64,000 nucleotides of DNA from Phytoseiulus persimilis (taxonomy: Eukaryota > Arthropoda > Arachnida > Mesostigmata > Phytoseiidae), in NCBI GenBank assembly GCA_037576195.1, contig CM075103.1, positions 5,828,001 through 5,892,000 of the forward strand. The letters are read 5' to 3'. This document shows, in pieces, positions 35,500 through 48,309 of this stretch. The stretch's first letter is position 1; each line of letters opens with the position of its first letter. The notes under the pieces were generated by a model. The model searched no databases. It was given only the letters and a program-made list of their open reading frames with translations, and was not told where the DNA came from. Both the position numbers and the translations under genes were made by a program.

Positions 35500-38400
35500 C
35501 TAAACAACGGAAAGAAGTACAGTGTTGTTCTGGTCCTGCTCAGGAGGGAGAAATTCCAAGGAGTTCGTATCCATGGACTCGGAATATGGAGAGGAAGGAC
35601 TCGGAGTTGTTCGTGAGTCGTTTCCAATTTGATGGTGTATCCAGTTAACGTACTCTGAAACTCGCGTGTACACTCCCGGGGCGCTTGGCCGACCGCACTT
35701 GAGACCCCAGGATACAATGCCGATTACTTCAGTGCGTCCGCGTCTTTTCAGATACAAAGGCCCTCCTGAGTCGCCCTGACAAGAGTCCTTCCCCCCATGT
35801 CTGAAGCCCGCACAAAGCATATCATCTTTGATCCTCGATTCGAAGCCGTAGGCAGATATCCACGAGCGACAGACCTCGTTCTCGAGTACCCGGACATCAA
35901 CTTTGTGCAGCAAGGTAGGCATCAGCTTCCGGTTGGAGTCGAGCCAACCCCATCCAGAAACAGTTGCGATTTCGTGCGCGAAGGTGTCTCCCTGTTGGGG
36001 TAGGCAGATCGGAATGATGTGCTTCCGGAACTGGATCGGTGCAGTCAACTCGAGGAGTGCGATATCCTGCGCGATGAGTTTCCTATTGAAGCGTTCGTGG
36101 ATGATTGTCCTCTTCACGAAATGATCCTCATGAGGGTATGCTTCCGTCCTGTACATTCTGTCGTGCTCTCCGAGCCTCACTCTCAAGCGTATCGAAGGCG
36201 TCCTTGAGTTTGGAATGGGGATTATTAGAGAATATGATGCTGACCTTGCGGTTTAAGTTGACTCGTTGAACCAAGAAGGGATTATAATTTTGAGCCGATT
36301 CAACTCACATTTCCACGCAGTGAGCAGCTGTCAGGACGTATCGATCACTAATGAGAGCCCCTCCGCATTTCAATCTTTGTGAGAAGAAGTCCTGCCTGAT
36401 GAGAGCCACCTGAGAACCATGAGAGGGAAACTAAACTATAGAGAATCATCGCGGATATGGGCGCAGAAAATATTACCGGGCCAAAATACGGCCGATATAT
36501 CCACCGACCTGCCATGGTTGCTCGCCGAACTTAGCGGGAACTCCGCCGATGATTCTCGCCTCTCGCATGTACGTTCTTCCACATTCTGGAAGACAAATTC
36601 AAGTCTCAAGACAGTCCCTGACCTTTTCGCATCTTGTGCCGAGATATCATCGTGTGAGTCCATACTCGAGCCACATTTTCTGGCCGTTATATTATGCTGC
36701 CGCCTATAGGAGACTCCCGTTTCTGTGGGAGGATATTCTAGCGCCGCCACCAAAGATCGGACGGCCATAGTTCTAGAAGTCCGCTTCAGAATGCGCCCGA
36801 AACAGGGTTCCTCAGGAAGCATCTTGGAAATCTGACCTTCGAGATTAGATTTCTTTCCTAAAATATTTGTTCCAACTCATGTTGTTTATCCTTGTAGCCC
36901 TTATCCTACCGAATACAAGCGCTCCTCAGGAAGTATGTGAGGGGGAAGGGTTGTGCTCGTAGGAGCACACATATTGAGAGTAATGGGAGAAAGAGGGTTT
37001 CGCGGATTTCGACTTCACTCGTTGAAGAGGGGGGTCGAAGAAAATTCGAGGAATCCGGGCGCCGAAAATATTTTCTGTGGTATCTGTCCCAGAGGTCTTA
37101 CTCGATTCGAGCGAAAGATCGCTATCAGCGCTCCTGCTGCGAGCTCCTGATTCATGCTCGGCAATGAACTACTGAGGAAGTTCCAGAAGTCGAGTACTCG
37201 CACCCGCTCGGAGGTCCAAGCCATCAGCTCAAACGATCATTTAGTCTCCAGCCCATGTTTGACGAAGAATACGCATTTTGTCGAAATAAGAACGGCTTGT
37301 GAGCGAGCGCGGTGGGGGTCACCGACAACACGACGAGATTCTACGAGAGAGCTCGTCTCAGCCGACAGCCTGTGTCATTCGATTCTGAGCTCGGTTCGCA
37401 CTGGATCTTTGACAGCGGGTTTGCCAGAAAATTGACCGCGGGCTGTGGTTCTGTATGAAGCGTCATGATATGAGATTCTGTAAGGCGTCCCGACATTTAA
37501 AAAAATACCTCCGTTCGATGCCGTTACGATTCCGAAAAGTTGCTGAAGATTATCGACCCGCGTCGTCTTCCATCCGCCGCTGGGTCCATGTCACTAAAAT
37601 TCATCGAGTCAAATCGCGGGGAAGCGCCTTCATGAGTGAAGCAGTATCCGAATCAGAAGTACCCCGGGGCTCCCGGAAGACGCACTTCATGGCGAACTTG
37701 GAGCATGGAGGGGGTTTGCAACGCGCGAATTCACATCCTCGACGGATAGGTATCACGAGCTGTTCTCACACGTTTCCTTCATTCATGCGTATCAGATCGG
37801 GTCGTCCAGGAAAGCCCGAGAAGACACGACAAGATATCCAACCAGAACCAAATTCAGCGAACTCACCGGGATTCACGAGCACGTTTCCTTCCGGCTCCTC
37901 GGAGCTTTTCCGTTCTGGAACGCAGCAAGTCCACACACTCCCGCCTCCGCATAGATCAACGGAGCTCCCTCCTCGCAGCCAGCAGGACAGTCCGAATCTG
38001 CACTCGAAGTTCCCACCTTCGAACTCGCAACGCTTCGGGAAAGCTGCAAACATACATTCTGTCAATGATAACGAGCGAAACAACCAACGAAGTTCGAAAC
38101 TGCGAGCTCAACTTACATATGGCGTAGCGGGCGGCGTTTATGAAGCTTGATATCATCCGTGTTTTTTCTGGCGAGCTCTGGCTGGAAGATTCTCCGGATG
38201 TCTCGACATCATAATATCCTCGATCGAATTCTCGCCAGAGAGCCGAGCGTGTGCCTTTAATATCAATCAACTCCATTTTGAGCGTTCGATCCCCCCGCAA
38301 ACGTCTCTATCCCACAACTCAAGTGAAAAAAGTGAACTGATAACTTTCTGTCTTCCTCTGATTCGACCGATCCGTAGTTAAACGATAACACTCACTTCTA

Positions 38401-38573
38401 TCATGAGTGCGATTCTCTATATAGTCTCTGTGCGGAAGGATGAGATCTGGGCTCCACGGTCCCGGGCGTCCCTGAGGTCCTCTGAAGGGAACCTGACGAG
38501 TTGACTGGGCGGTGCAGAGTGACAGGCACGTGCTCAATAACCACAGTTTGAGGCCGTTCAATCTAGTCATCAT
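35500..38573 (-). CDS. Clip-type trypsin-like serine protease (proclotting-enzyme-like), copy 1
   Basis: Secreted zymogen of the arthropod haemolymph-protease type. Exons: 38396-38573, 38117-38254, 37867-38043, 36509-36585, 36309-36409, 35500-36202; phase-consistent, 457 residues. Domains: signal peptide (LKLWLLSTCLSLCTAQ), a Pro/Ser linker with the motif NAARYAI, a Cys-knot clip-like domain (FGLSCWLRGG, VDLCGGG, WTCCVP), an activation site at R-IIGG, then an S1 protease domain. The catalytic triad is intact: His in LTAAHC, Asp in DIALLEL, Ser in GDSGGP. Asp in KDSCQGDSGGP predicts cleavage after Arg or Lys. A Ser/Pro-rich tail of about 35 residues follows the catalytic domain. Intron 3 is 1.28 kb. 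Exon lengths 138, 177 and 77 equal those of the paralog at 42-44.7 kb. The donor after PWQ is the weak GTCGGT. The physiological substrate is unknown. Confidence 0.9.
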
Positions 38574-41500
38574 AAAAGCACATCTGGAAACGGATGGAAG
38601 CCTCAGTTCCAGGGGGACCAACACAGCTGTAATTTCGCACGGTCCGCGATCCTCCTCCTCTGGAGTTTTCTGAACTCGACTCCGCGGAGACCCTGGAATA
38701 AACTAATCTTACCTGAATGAGCTGAACAAGTTTCCGTTGATGCCGTAGCTGCTAGCACACCCAGACGCCTAGAACACCATCACCGGAGTTTTGCTTCTGT
38801 TCTATGACCCCCTCATCCTCCGCTCGGACTCGAAGTGAGTGAGGACCGGGCATCGCAGCGGTTCCGAACCACAATGGACCCCGAGTTCTGAGATTCCAGA
38901 ACCGCAAGCTGTTAAGTGCCCGTGAGCAGCGAGCTGAGATCTCCACCATAACTGTCCCGGTGAACGTCAGCCCGAGTGGTGGATTGGGAGCGGGAATCTC
39001 GGTCAAAAAAAAGTCCCCTCTAGAACCACCGCGTCGTCAACACCCCTCCCCTGAGGGGCTTGCCACGACAACCTTGACTCGTCTCATCCACATCCGCCGT
39101 TAACGGATTTCAGGTTTCATCGGTCCAGAGTTTGTTTCAGTTGGGCCCGATAGCGATTCTTTTCCGTTGCAGACCGGGCTCAAGCCTCGATGGAACTTGA
39201 GAACGAGAGCGCCAAACTTCCAAAATAACTACATATACTCTCGCTATACTGGGCTTGCTTCTGTGATAGGTAACCGTCCGGGAGAATTCCCTCCCCTCTC
39301 ACGCGAAATCGTTCCCAATCGACGGGACGACGCACTTTGTGGGTTCGCGGGAGGGGCTTACCCGAAAAGTTGGGTCTGGAATCGGCTTTTGAAACCTGGC
39401 TCAAAAGCCAAACGCATTTTCTCTCCCTAGGTGAGCGTTTGATTGAAGCTAGAATACTCGATACACACTCAATCGCACGATGAGAACCATTGGATAACTG
39501 ACGTGCGAAGTTCCCAACCCAGTCTCTCATTGTCTCCCTTCCTCGAAAGTCGGAAATCGGATACTGATAGATTGGAAAGCTCTTCGAGCAAACACTTGAA
39601 GAAACAGCATGGATTGACAGAGAATAGTCCATGCCCGACTCGTGACGCTTCATCGTCAGATCGAGCGGTACGGAAAGAATGTGGAGGTTTGCGTCCTCTA
39701 GCTTTGCAAATAATTTCGAGTTTATGTGAGTTTCTTGAGATGAACCTGATGCGCGTTTGTAGATAGCTTGGAGGCGAGCCGTTCTCTTTTCGGTCGTGGG
39801 TGTTGCTGTCTTTACCCGTGTGCAAGAACCGAGGCACTCAAAATCAGCAATTTTTCGCGATGCCTACTCGATGGGATTCGAACAGACTGCGCCCCGGGGC
39901 GCACAAACACCGAAGTGCCAATAGGCGGGATGGGGTGATGGCTCTCGGACATGCTTCGTTTTTTTTTCGCATTCTCAAGGTGGGGCTGCAGCTCTCGCCA
40001 TCCAGAAAATTCAGATTCCAGGCAATTCGAGCATCTCGCGAGAGAATTCGATCGGAGGCGGTGAAGCTCGAGTCAGACCGACAGCTCCAGACCGAAAAGC
40101 TGGGCACATCTGGGAATATGAATAAGTTTCCGGCGCGTAAGTTCCATGGATACGAAGGAACGTCGAGCGCGGTTTCCGGAACCGCTTCGGCTCCATTCTA
40201 TCGCGTTCCCTGCGGTCACGAGGCCAGTCTTGCTCGGTGCCGCTACATTTGAGCGGAGGTCCGATTCGAGCGGACAGCAGCGGCGCGCGAGACGCTGGTG
40301 TGGTTGGAGCTCATTCCTCTTCGTTCCTTCCAAATGTATCTCTTCCATCTTCAACCAGGCAGGAGTGCGTGCGCGCCTGGTTTCAGAACGCAAAGCGGGT
40401 ATGCCGCTGAGCTTCGTGGACTCCACCAGTGGGCATCCTCTGTTCATCATCCGCAAATCATCTGTCTATCTATCTGTCGCAAACTGAGCATCCGACCAGG
40501 GAAAATATGACAAGGCCCGCGGGCCTAACGGTCGGAGTCGAGAGAGCGAGGCGGCAGCCCACAAAATAACGATCGGCGTCATGAGCTCCCTCAAACAACT
40601 GTACTCAGAGAATATGGGTTCTCGTCGATGCCGGCAGCAGTGTGTTATTCGAGCGGAGAGCAGATCGGTGCGAGTGCGCCTCATCCTGATCATTCATTTC
40701 GTCCTCAAGGGCCTCGAGAAACGAGGGCATCAGCCCTCCTTCAGTCATGATCGCCATTTAAAGGTGCCGGGAGCCAACTCCGACGTCAGCCTTGGTTCCA
40801 CATCCGCTGTTGGCTTCCGCTCCGGCGGAGCCATCGCTCGAATCGGGTCGTCTTTCGAATTTAGCCTTCGCTCAAAGTATGACTCCGCCCGAATCCGGCG
40901 GAATCGTCTAACTGACATTCCTCTCGAGAGCGAAATAATTCCATCAGCTTGATTCTCGTTCTCGATGAAATGGACTGCCGTTCGGATTTTCCGGATAGGG
41001 AACTTGATGCGGTTTTCACTATGGATTCACTTCAACAGATATTTTCACTTCAGACAGCGGGTCAGGATGCCACTACATCGAACGCCATATGATCAGAGGA
41101 TGAGTATTATTCTTACGAAAATTAACAGTGGTCAGAAATGGTTCTCTCCCGCACCACACTGCGCTCAAGGGTCAGAAGCTAACTACCTCTGAACGGACAA
41201 GTCTCCATGTAATCTCCAGTGGCAAACTCTCGGAACCTTCCCGGGAGTAGTCGCAAATTTCAGCATACAATTCCCTGGGGAAGGCTCTGGATGGAGCGCC
41301 GGAAGAGGCTCAAGGAAATGGACGTATATTCTGTACGTACGATCGAACGCGCTTCGCAGGCATGTTCAAAAGCGACCCCTTCAAGGAGCTCAAATTCACC
41401 CGTATAACACGGGAGTAACCGACGGCATTTCGAGCAGAATTCAATGCTGTTGTGCGTGATTCCAGCAGCTCCGCGTGCTCTGGAGACATCGGGATCGTTC

Positions 41501-42176
41501 AATGATCCTGGAGCTGAGCTTGCCCCCCTCTTCCGCGGCGATGTTCCGGGTTTCGATCGGTTATATGCTACTCTTCTCCTCCGATCCAGGACAAGTTCAT
41601 GATCTGTTCAGCACTTTGAAACTCGTTCGCTCAATATTTCGTTGATATATAGTTCGCCTCACAAGTTGCGAGGCAGAACTCCAATTTAGGGAGGAGTCGC
41701 ACACTCAACCCCTCTGATTCTGGTCGCTCGGAGTTCGACGGATGCCCTCTTCGGCCCCGAGAAATGCTCTTCCGAATGCGTTGTTATCGAGTTTCTCGCC
41801 CCTCGCAGCGGACCCTCAGTGCTCTCTATCATCAGGCAAGACTCGTAGTTCCCCTCACAGCGGCTTCTCATATTGAGTTTCACTCTCCTGGAGTCGCGGC
41901 ATTTATAACTTGAGAATTGACTCCGAAGTTCAGATGATCGCTGACCCGTGCGATAACGAGAGGATCCGATTTGTGCTGCCGCGGGAATTCGACCTGCGCT
42001 CACCCTGTGCTATCATCCCGACTGCTGCTTTGCCCGTTCGTCTGAATCTCTTTCTCGGTCAGGTAGGTCAGTTCCTTATTTTTCGGGATGAAAAGTGCTC
42101 CGCTCCCAAGACATGCAGGGAGTCCACAATATTCTGACGCCTCGTCAAATCTTCCAGGTGACGCTCACATTTAGGA
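38574..42176. other. Divergent intergenic region between the two protease genes
   Basis: About 3.6 kb, likely holding both promoters. No further gene is supported. A TTTATAACTT at about 41898 lies 280 bases upstream of the plus-strand protease ATG. A minus-strand tRNA-like B box (GTTCGAATCCC) occurs at 39873-39883. Confidence 0.5.
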
Positions 42177-44697
42177 ATGCCCAAGTTCTGCAGCTCCATC
42201 CTCTGGCTCATATGGTTCTCACAATATGCCTCTTCTCGAAGTTCTCCTCTCGAAGGCGTCCAGAGACAGCCGGGATTGTGGAATGCAGAAGTGGTTCCCT
42301 CTGACGAGGACTACACGAGCAAACAAGCCAATTCCAAAAGTACGGATGCCTGTAGCTTTCCTCATCAGACAGTCATGATTTCTTTGCTACTTTTCATATC
42401 TCTGTGTATGAGCATCAAAATTCTTCCCGAAAATTTCCTCATGGCTCTAACTCCAACGAGAGGTCTGAAGTAAACGTAAGCTACCTTACTGACGATGATT
42501 TGGCATTCCGTTCCAGATGAGCCTTCGACGACAGAAGAGGAATCCGACATAATTATCGAGGAATCTTTCCCTTTTCATGAACTTTCAAACCAATCTGTGA
42601 TAGGAGGAGCAAAAGCTCTTTCAAAACTCGTGAACGCGGCTCGCTACGCCATCTGTGAGTAAATAGAGAGCCATCTTACAACAGTCGCGTTATTTGATGC
42701 ATGCAGCTTCTTCCCAAAGCGGTCAACTTTCGCTGCTCCCCTTCGTATTCTGATCGTCGTCCGCGTGAGCGCCACGAATCTCTCAGAGGCGCCTGTGCAG
42801 ATCCCGGATCGGAGAATGACAATGATTCTCGAATTGGATCATTGAACACAGCGAATCTGTCCGCTACGTTTGCGCGTTCACGGAACTTCAGGTGACGACT
42901 GAACGTGGTGGCAAACCAAAAACAGAAACCCCCACGCAGGGCCTCGATCTGAAGAGGAGTCGAGCGTTGATGTATTGCACTGAACTACGGAGACAGGAGC
43001 AGGCTCCGGGGAGCATAATTCAAACAGTTTTAACCGAGAGTCTTCTTTCAGCTTTCCCCCAGCGATGTGAGTATGCTAACAAAACGCACCAGTGCGGATT
43101 CGGCCTTTCCTGTTGGATACAGGGCAAGACGTCCGTTGATCTGTGCGGCGGAGGGCGCCTCTGGACCTGCTGTGTACCTAACGAAGATATCATTGAGCAG
43201 CCAGATGAGAACCTACTCTCTAAAGCTGGTGAGTTCCCATAGAATATAACTGGCAGCGCGATAACTCTGACGAAATTTCGGAATCGTCCACTTCGAATCG
43301 CGATCGAGTCCAGCCGCTGAGGATTGAGTCGGCATAGAGTCAGAGAGCGGAAGAGTTGATTCCAAACCGTCCGAATGCAAAATTGTTCCCATGTCCCGAG
43401 TCGTAATGGAACAAAACCTACCTTGAACAGAGTCCGGCCTTTTGTTTCGCCATGAAACGAAACGATTTGCGCGCCAAATGGTCGGCAAGACAAGTGCGAG
43501 AGTGAGGAGGATAAACTGGAAAGACGACTATAACTGTCTATTTCGACCTGCATCTTCGCCGGCAGCGTCCGAGTTCGCTCTCAAATGACATTTGCGTGCG
43601 TGCCACCGCACGTGCGTCTAGCTTCACTTCACGGATGCATCAGCAATATATACGTACAACGACTCATCCAATATTTGTTTCAGAATGCGGGAAAGTATAC
43701 ATGAGCGAAACGAAAATCGTCGGCGGGTGGCCCACTGACTTTGGAGAACATCCCTGGCAGGTTGGTAGAGTTTGTGATGGATGCGTTTTCTCCAGCTGAC
43801 GCTCAGATCCAGAATTATTCTCCCGATAAATTGTGGAGCCTTCAATCCTATCATTCCCGATGCAGGTTGCCCTCTTCAGGCGCAAGTTTCCTTTCCTAAG
43901 CTCCGAGCTTTTCTGCGGGGGGAGCCTTATCAACGAGAGATACGTTCTGACAGCGGCTCATTGCGTGAAAGGGTAAGTCGATACTCATCCAACGAGAATT
44001 CGAGTAGCGTTGACGAAGAGTGAAGTTCCTTAAAGAGGACAGCGAGGTGACGATGTACATTTTCCTAACTCGTCTGCACAACCACTTCAGGAAATTCGCG
44101 TTCTTCCTGAAAGTGAGGCTCGGCTGCCACAGTTTGCAGGACAACTCGGATTTGTTCCCGCATGAGGAGTTCAATGTCAACAGGATTATCGTACACGAAT
44201 CATATGGCCGGGTCGGCTACGGAAATGACATCGCACTCCTCGAACTGGCTCGTCCGGTAAAGTTCAAGAAGCACATCGTTCCGATATGTTTGCCTCAGAA
44301 GGGGGCCCGATTCGTCGGAGAGTTGGCAACTGTATCTGGATTCGGTCATGAGCGATTTGAATCACCCTTTTTGTCCCCGTCATTACAAGAAGTTCATATC
44401 CCGGTAGTCAACAACAGCCAATGCCAGAACTGGCTTTCCAATTACGAGCCCGACATAGAAATCGAAGATAGCATGATTTGTGCCGGCTCCGAAAGCGGAG
44501 GGAAAGACTCTTGTCAAGGTGACTCGGGTGGACCGCTTTCAGTTAGGAAGGATGGTCGCCGTGAACTGATCGGTATCGTTTCCTGGGGTCTGAAATGTGG
44601 TTTGCCACATGCTCCGGGAGTGTACACGAGTGTTTCCGATTACATCGATTGGATTGAAGGCAACATGGATCAATCAAGCTTATCTTCGCAAATATAG
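42177..44697 (+). CDS. Clip-type trypsin-like serine protease (proclotting-enzyme-like), copy 2
   Basis: Paralog of copy 1, on the opposite strand. Exons: 42177-42339, 42517-42654, 43052-43228, 43684-43760, 43866-43972, 44091-44697; phases agree, 422 residues. Domains: signal peptide (MPKFCSSILWLIWFSQYASS), an acidic linker ending NAARYAI, a clip-like Cys domain (FGLSCWIQG, VDLCGGG, WTCCVP), activation site K-IVGG, and an S1 domain. The triad is complete (LTAAHC, DIALLEL, GDSGGP), with the trypsin Asp six residues before the active Ser. It ends soon after the catalytic domain and lacks the long Ser/Pro tail of copy 1. The first donor (GTACGG) and the donor after PWQ (GTTGGT) are weak but phase-compatible and match the paralog junctions. 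Probably an extracellular cascade protease; substrate unknown. Confidence 0.9.
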
Positions 44698-44806
44698 ACT
44701 CGAGCGCGTTCGGACAGGAAACAACACGCTTGCTCCCTCCCTTTGACTGAGTCTCATCGGTGACATTGAATCATGCACGTGTTTCATGTGCTCGAATAAT
44801 ATATAG

Positions 44807-44812
44807 AATAAA
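44807..44812 (+). promoter_or_regulatory. Polyadenylation signal of protease copy 2
   Basis: AATAAA 110 bases after the stop codon of the protease gene. Confidence 0.55.
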
Positions 44813-45419
44813 TGCTGGGGTCGTATGTCACGAGCAATCGTATCTTGTCTCAATCATCGATTTCGCATGGCTCCTGACGATAGGAAAACTAATCCGACCA
44901 CTCAATATTGACTCGACAAGATCTTATAAAGGTCTCTCCAGTCAGAAAGCAAGCAAAGCAAAGATGTTGCGTCCGTTCCAATGCTGGAATCGCTTTGTAG
45001 TTTGAACGCACCTCACGCTCATCGCGAAATGCCCGGGATACTTCCCGCGTGCAGGCATACTCTCTCGTGAGTCCACCGAATATAGCAGTCAACCAGTGGA
45101 TCTCCACTTGCTAGGACGATCCGATTCGCTGACTCAAGGACGATCCTCCAGATTGCTCAGCCGGGAGCAACACCTAACCAGACCATCTTCGTGCAACAGC
45201 GAAATGTACTGCCTACCCGAGGCGATTTCGTCTGCGAAATGGGCTATTTGCAAACACTTGAGTGCTGATTCTTCCGGTGCCTTGTACTCCCTAGTCGAGA
45301 TCGTCGTCAACCAGTGAGGCTTCGAGGGCATTCTGAACCCCTTCCAAGGCAGGATGGGCGCCGCTACTCCTACCGTTTCTGGCCGTGACGAGATCAGTTC
45401 GATTCCTAACGGCTAGCCT

Positions 45420-47481
45420 TTGGCTGAGACCGCCCCCACGAACAGCCAGAACTCCCGCAGGTTCTTCGTTTCCAATGCCGAATTCCCTGGCAGCTCCGTG
45501 AATTCATTCCCTTACACTGAATCACCAGAAGTTTTGAGTCACTCGAAGAAAGGCCACGAGAGAAGCCCACCGGTACTAGGTGGGTGCTCGGGCATGACGA
45601 CGACGGACACAGAGGTTGACCACATCCTCTCACAGATGTCCAGTCGGACCGCGACCGGGGAAGACCAAATCCCGGCAACGGTGCTGAAAGAACTGGACCA
45701 GGAGGGCATCAGTAACCTAACGAGGATATTCAATGCCATCCTAAACGGAGAAGAACCGTTTCCAGTAGACTGGAGAGACGGCCGAGTGTCCATGATCGAA
45801 AAATCGAATTCCAGAAAAGGGGTACTGGAAACGTACCGCCCTATAACGGTATCGACGGTGCTCTATCGGATATTTACGAAAATGATAGCGGCCAGAATAT
45901 CCGAATGGATCGAGACGGAAGAAATACTCGGCGAAATGCAGAACGGGTTCAGACAGGGCAGACGCGGGAAGGACAACCTATTCATCCTCACGTCGGCCAT
46001 TGAGCTATCCCGAAAAAGAGGAGAAGGGTTGATCGCATGTTTCCTGGACTGCTCCAAAGCATACGACAGGATAACAAGAGACCAACTATGGATGACATTG
46101 ACGGACCTTGGCATGGACGAAGGATGGATACAACTCCTTAAGGCCATATACACAGACAATGGTGTCTTAGTCAAACACGGACATTACTCATCGTCAAGAC
46201 TACGCACAAAAATTGGACTGAGGCAGGGCTGCCCACTGTCACCAATCCTGTTTGCGCTATATATAGCAGAACTGGAGAACCGACTCCTATGGACTAGGTG
46301 TGGTTTCGAACTGACTGTTCGAACAGACGGCGAAACAAAGAGCTCAAAGCTACCGGGACTGCCGTATGCAGACGATCTGGTACTGTTAGGGCGCACCTAC
46401 GAGGAGATGAACATTCTACTTGCGGTCACCACAGAGATGGGAACCGAGAAAGATCTCACGTTCAACCCATCGAAGAGCGCTATCGTCATCTTCAACACAG
46501 AGAGACTGGGAGAGCCAAGAGAACTGACGGTGCAGGGCAAGAGAATCGAATTCCAGGACCAGTACAAATACCTGGGAATTAAAATAAGCAACGAAGTAAA
46601 CTATCTATGCCAGCAAGAACAAGACTGGAAGAGGGAGGCGCACAATACGTTGCAGAGACTACACGCCCAAGCCATGTGGACCTTCAACCGATTCGAAATC
46701 ACAAGGATCCAATGGAAAGCCACAGGGGTGCCCAAACTGACGTACGCCAACGCGGCGTTAGCATCAAGGGCGACGAAGCAGCTGACGGCTATGTTCGACA
46801 GAACACAGGTCGCGGCAGGAAAATGGGCTATGGGAATCGCAGGACACAAGGTTGCCTCCGACCAGAGAGGCTCAGAGCAAGATTCGCTACTTCGCACGAA
46901 TAAGTGCGATGGATCCTGCCAGGTGGCCAAGAATGATCCTATCCATGATGGCGACCGAGAATACATACACTGAAGCGATTCGTAGACTGAAGCTCTTGAA
47001 AACGAAATACGCATGCTGGGACATTCCTCTTGAATACGGAGAGAATGGGAGACCCAAGTTCGGACTCTTCAACATAGCCGTTAGGAAGCGGATAAGAGAA
47101 GAGATGGATCAGGCATGGAGGGAGTCGATGAACTCCAAACCAAGTCTAACCCTATATCGAGAGTGGGAAGAACGAGGTGTCACACCATTTGGGTTGTATA
47201 CAAACGACCGCGGAAGCGCACTGATGGCTCTGGCTCGGGCAGGAATGCTACCGAGTAGAGTGCACCGTTCAAAATACCAGGAAATCGACACCCGATGCAC
47301 AAGATGCGGACGGGAGCCTGAAACCATCCCCCACATTATAATGAAATGTGTCACCAATCAACCCGAGACGGAAGAACTCGCTAGAAGACTGGGTCTGACT
47401 GAGGAGTGCAGACAGGAGACATGGAGGGATACCAGAATGACCCTGGAAAAATGGGAGAATGAAACCCGAGAGATCCGCTGA
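45420..47481 (+). pseudogene. LINE reverse transcriptase, frameshifted
   Basis: Coding part of the element above: frame 1 runs to a stop at 46973 after about 517 codons, and the true C-terminal continuation lies in another frame from about 46852. The RT active-site residues are intact, so the frameshift looks recent. The copy itself cannot make a full-length product without recoding. Confidence 0.8.
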
Positions 47482-47575
47482 ACACAATCGCCCCAGGAAC
47501 TGGGTCCCATGTTATATATATATAAAAGAAAATGTAGATATCTCATTGGAGGATCAATAAATAACCATAACCATA
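45420..47575 (+). mobile_element. 5'-truncated non-LTR retrotransposon (LINE)
   Basis: Encodes a reverse transcriptase with the expected blocks in order: GEDQIPATVLKEL, YRPITVSTVLYRIFTK, NGFRQGRRGKDN, the catalytic FLDCSKAYDRI, GLRQGCPLSPILFALYI, the active-site YADDLVLL, and a thumb region. Near 46855 the frame shifts, and the C-terminal part (AQSKIRYFARISAMDPARW to EIR, stop 47479-47481) continues one frame over. That part includes a CTRCGREPETIPHIIMKC zinc-knuckle of the C-x2-C-x8-H-x4-C kind. No endonuclease or ORF1 was found upstream, so the copy is 5' truncated. The 3' end has AATAAA (47556-47561) running into short ATAACC repeats instead of a poly(A) tail. The exact 5' boundary and target-site duplication could not be fixed. 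Confidence 0.88.
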
Positions 47576-48309
47576 AGGATTCATCAATGGGTTCGGTGAC
47601 GGAATGCTCTTGGCCTTCGGACCCGGAACAAAATTCCCCGAGAAATCCGTGGGTGCGGGAAAAGAAGTGGAAAGAAAAATGAATTTGCGCCCGCCCAGAC
47701 TTGCGGGCAGTACTCAAGAGAGAGCCGAATTCAGGTTCATAGGGCAACAGAAGGTGAGTGGGGGGAAAATAGTGCTCGGCTCCAAGAAGGAAGCCTGGTT
47801 TTTGAGAAGCTGACGATGCGATGGATGGAGCTGATGGTTGCGATGTGATTGTGCCCTCTGAGATTCGGAGAAAGGGACACGCCTAATATTGAGACAGCTG
47901 ACGGAGAAGGCAGAGGCTGTTTTGTTGTCTGAAGATATGGTGAGAGTTGTGGAAATGGTTTCGTACGGAAAAGGAGTGAGCTGTGTCTCCAGAGAATCGA
48001 ACTGGACCAAATTGATTGATCCCCAGCTCAGAATCGTTTGTACTTGACTGGAAGTTTCATCCCTTTGAAGCGCTCTGTAACGTGAAGACTGTATCCCCCA
48101 TGATCACATCAGTTACTAGTTCGGGCTCATCAGGGTTTCAAGATGACCAGCGAAAATTGGAGAGATGGCACGACTCGGACTCCAGTTTCTCCGCTATGAT
48201 ATCACCTTTTTCCGAAAATTATAGAAGCGTCGAGGAGCTCTCCCCTTCCTTAACGAAATCCTGCTTCCTATGATCGACCTCCGGAACATTTCCAAAAGAG
48301 TTTCGGACG
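47576..48309. other. Intergenic, no supported gene
   Basis: No domain-bearing frame between the retrotransposon tail and the transporter relic. Confidence 0.5.

Noticed and set aside
37455-38150. 231-codon plus frame
   Set aside because: Runs antisense through the clip exon and intron of protease copy 1; no domain.
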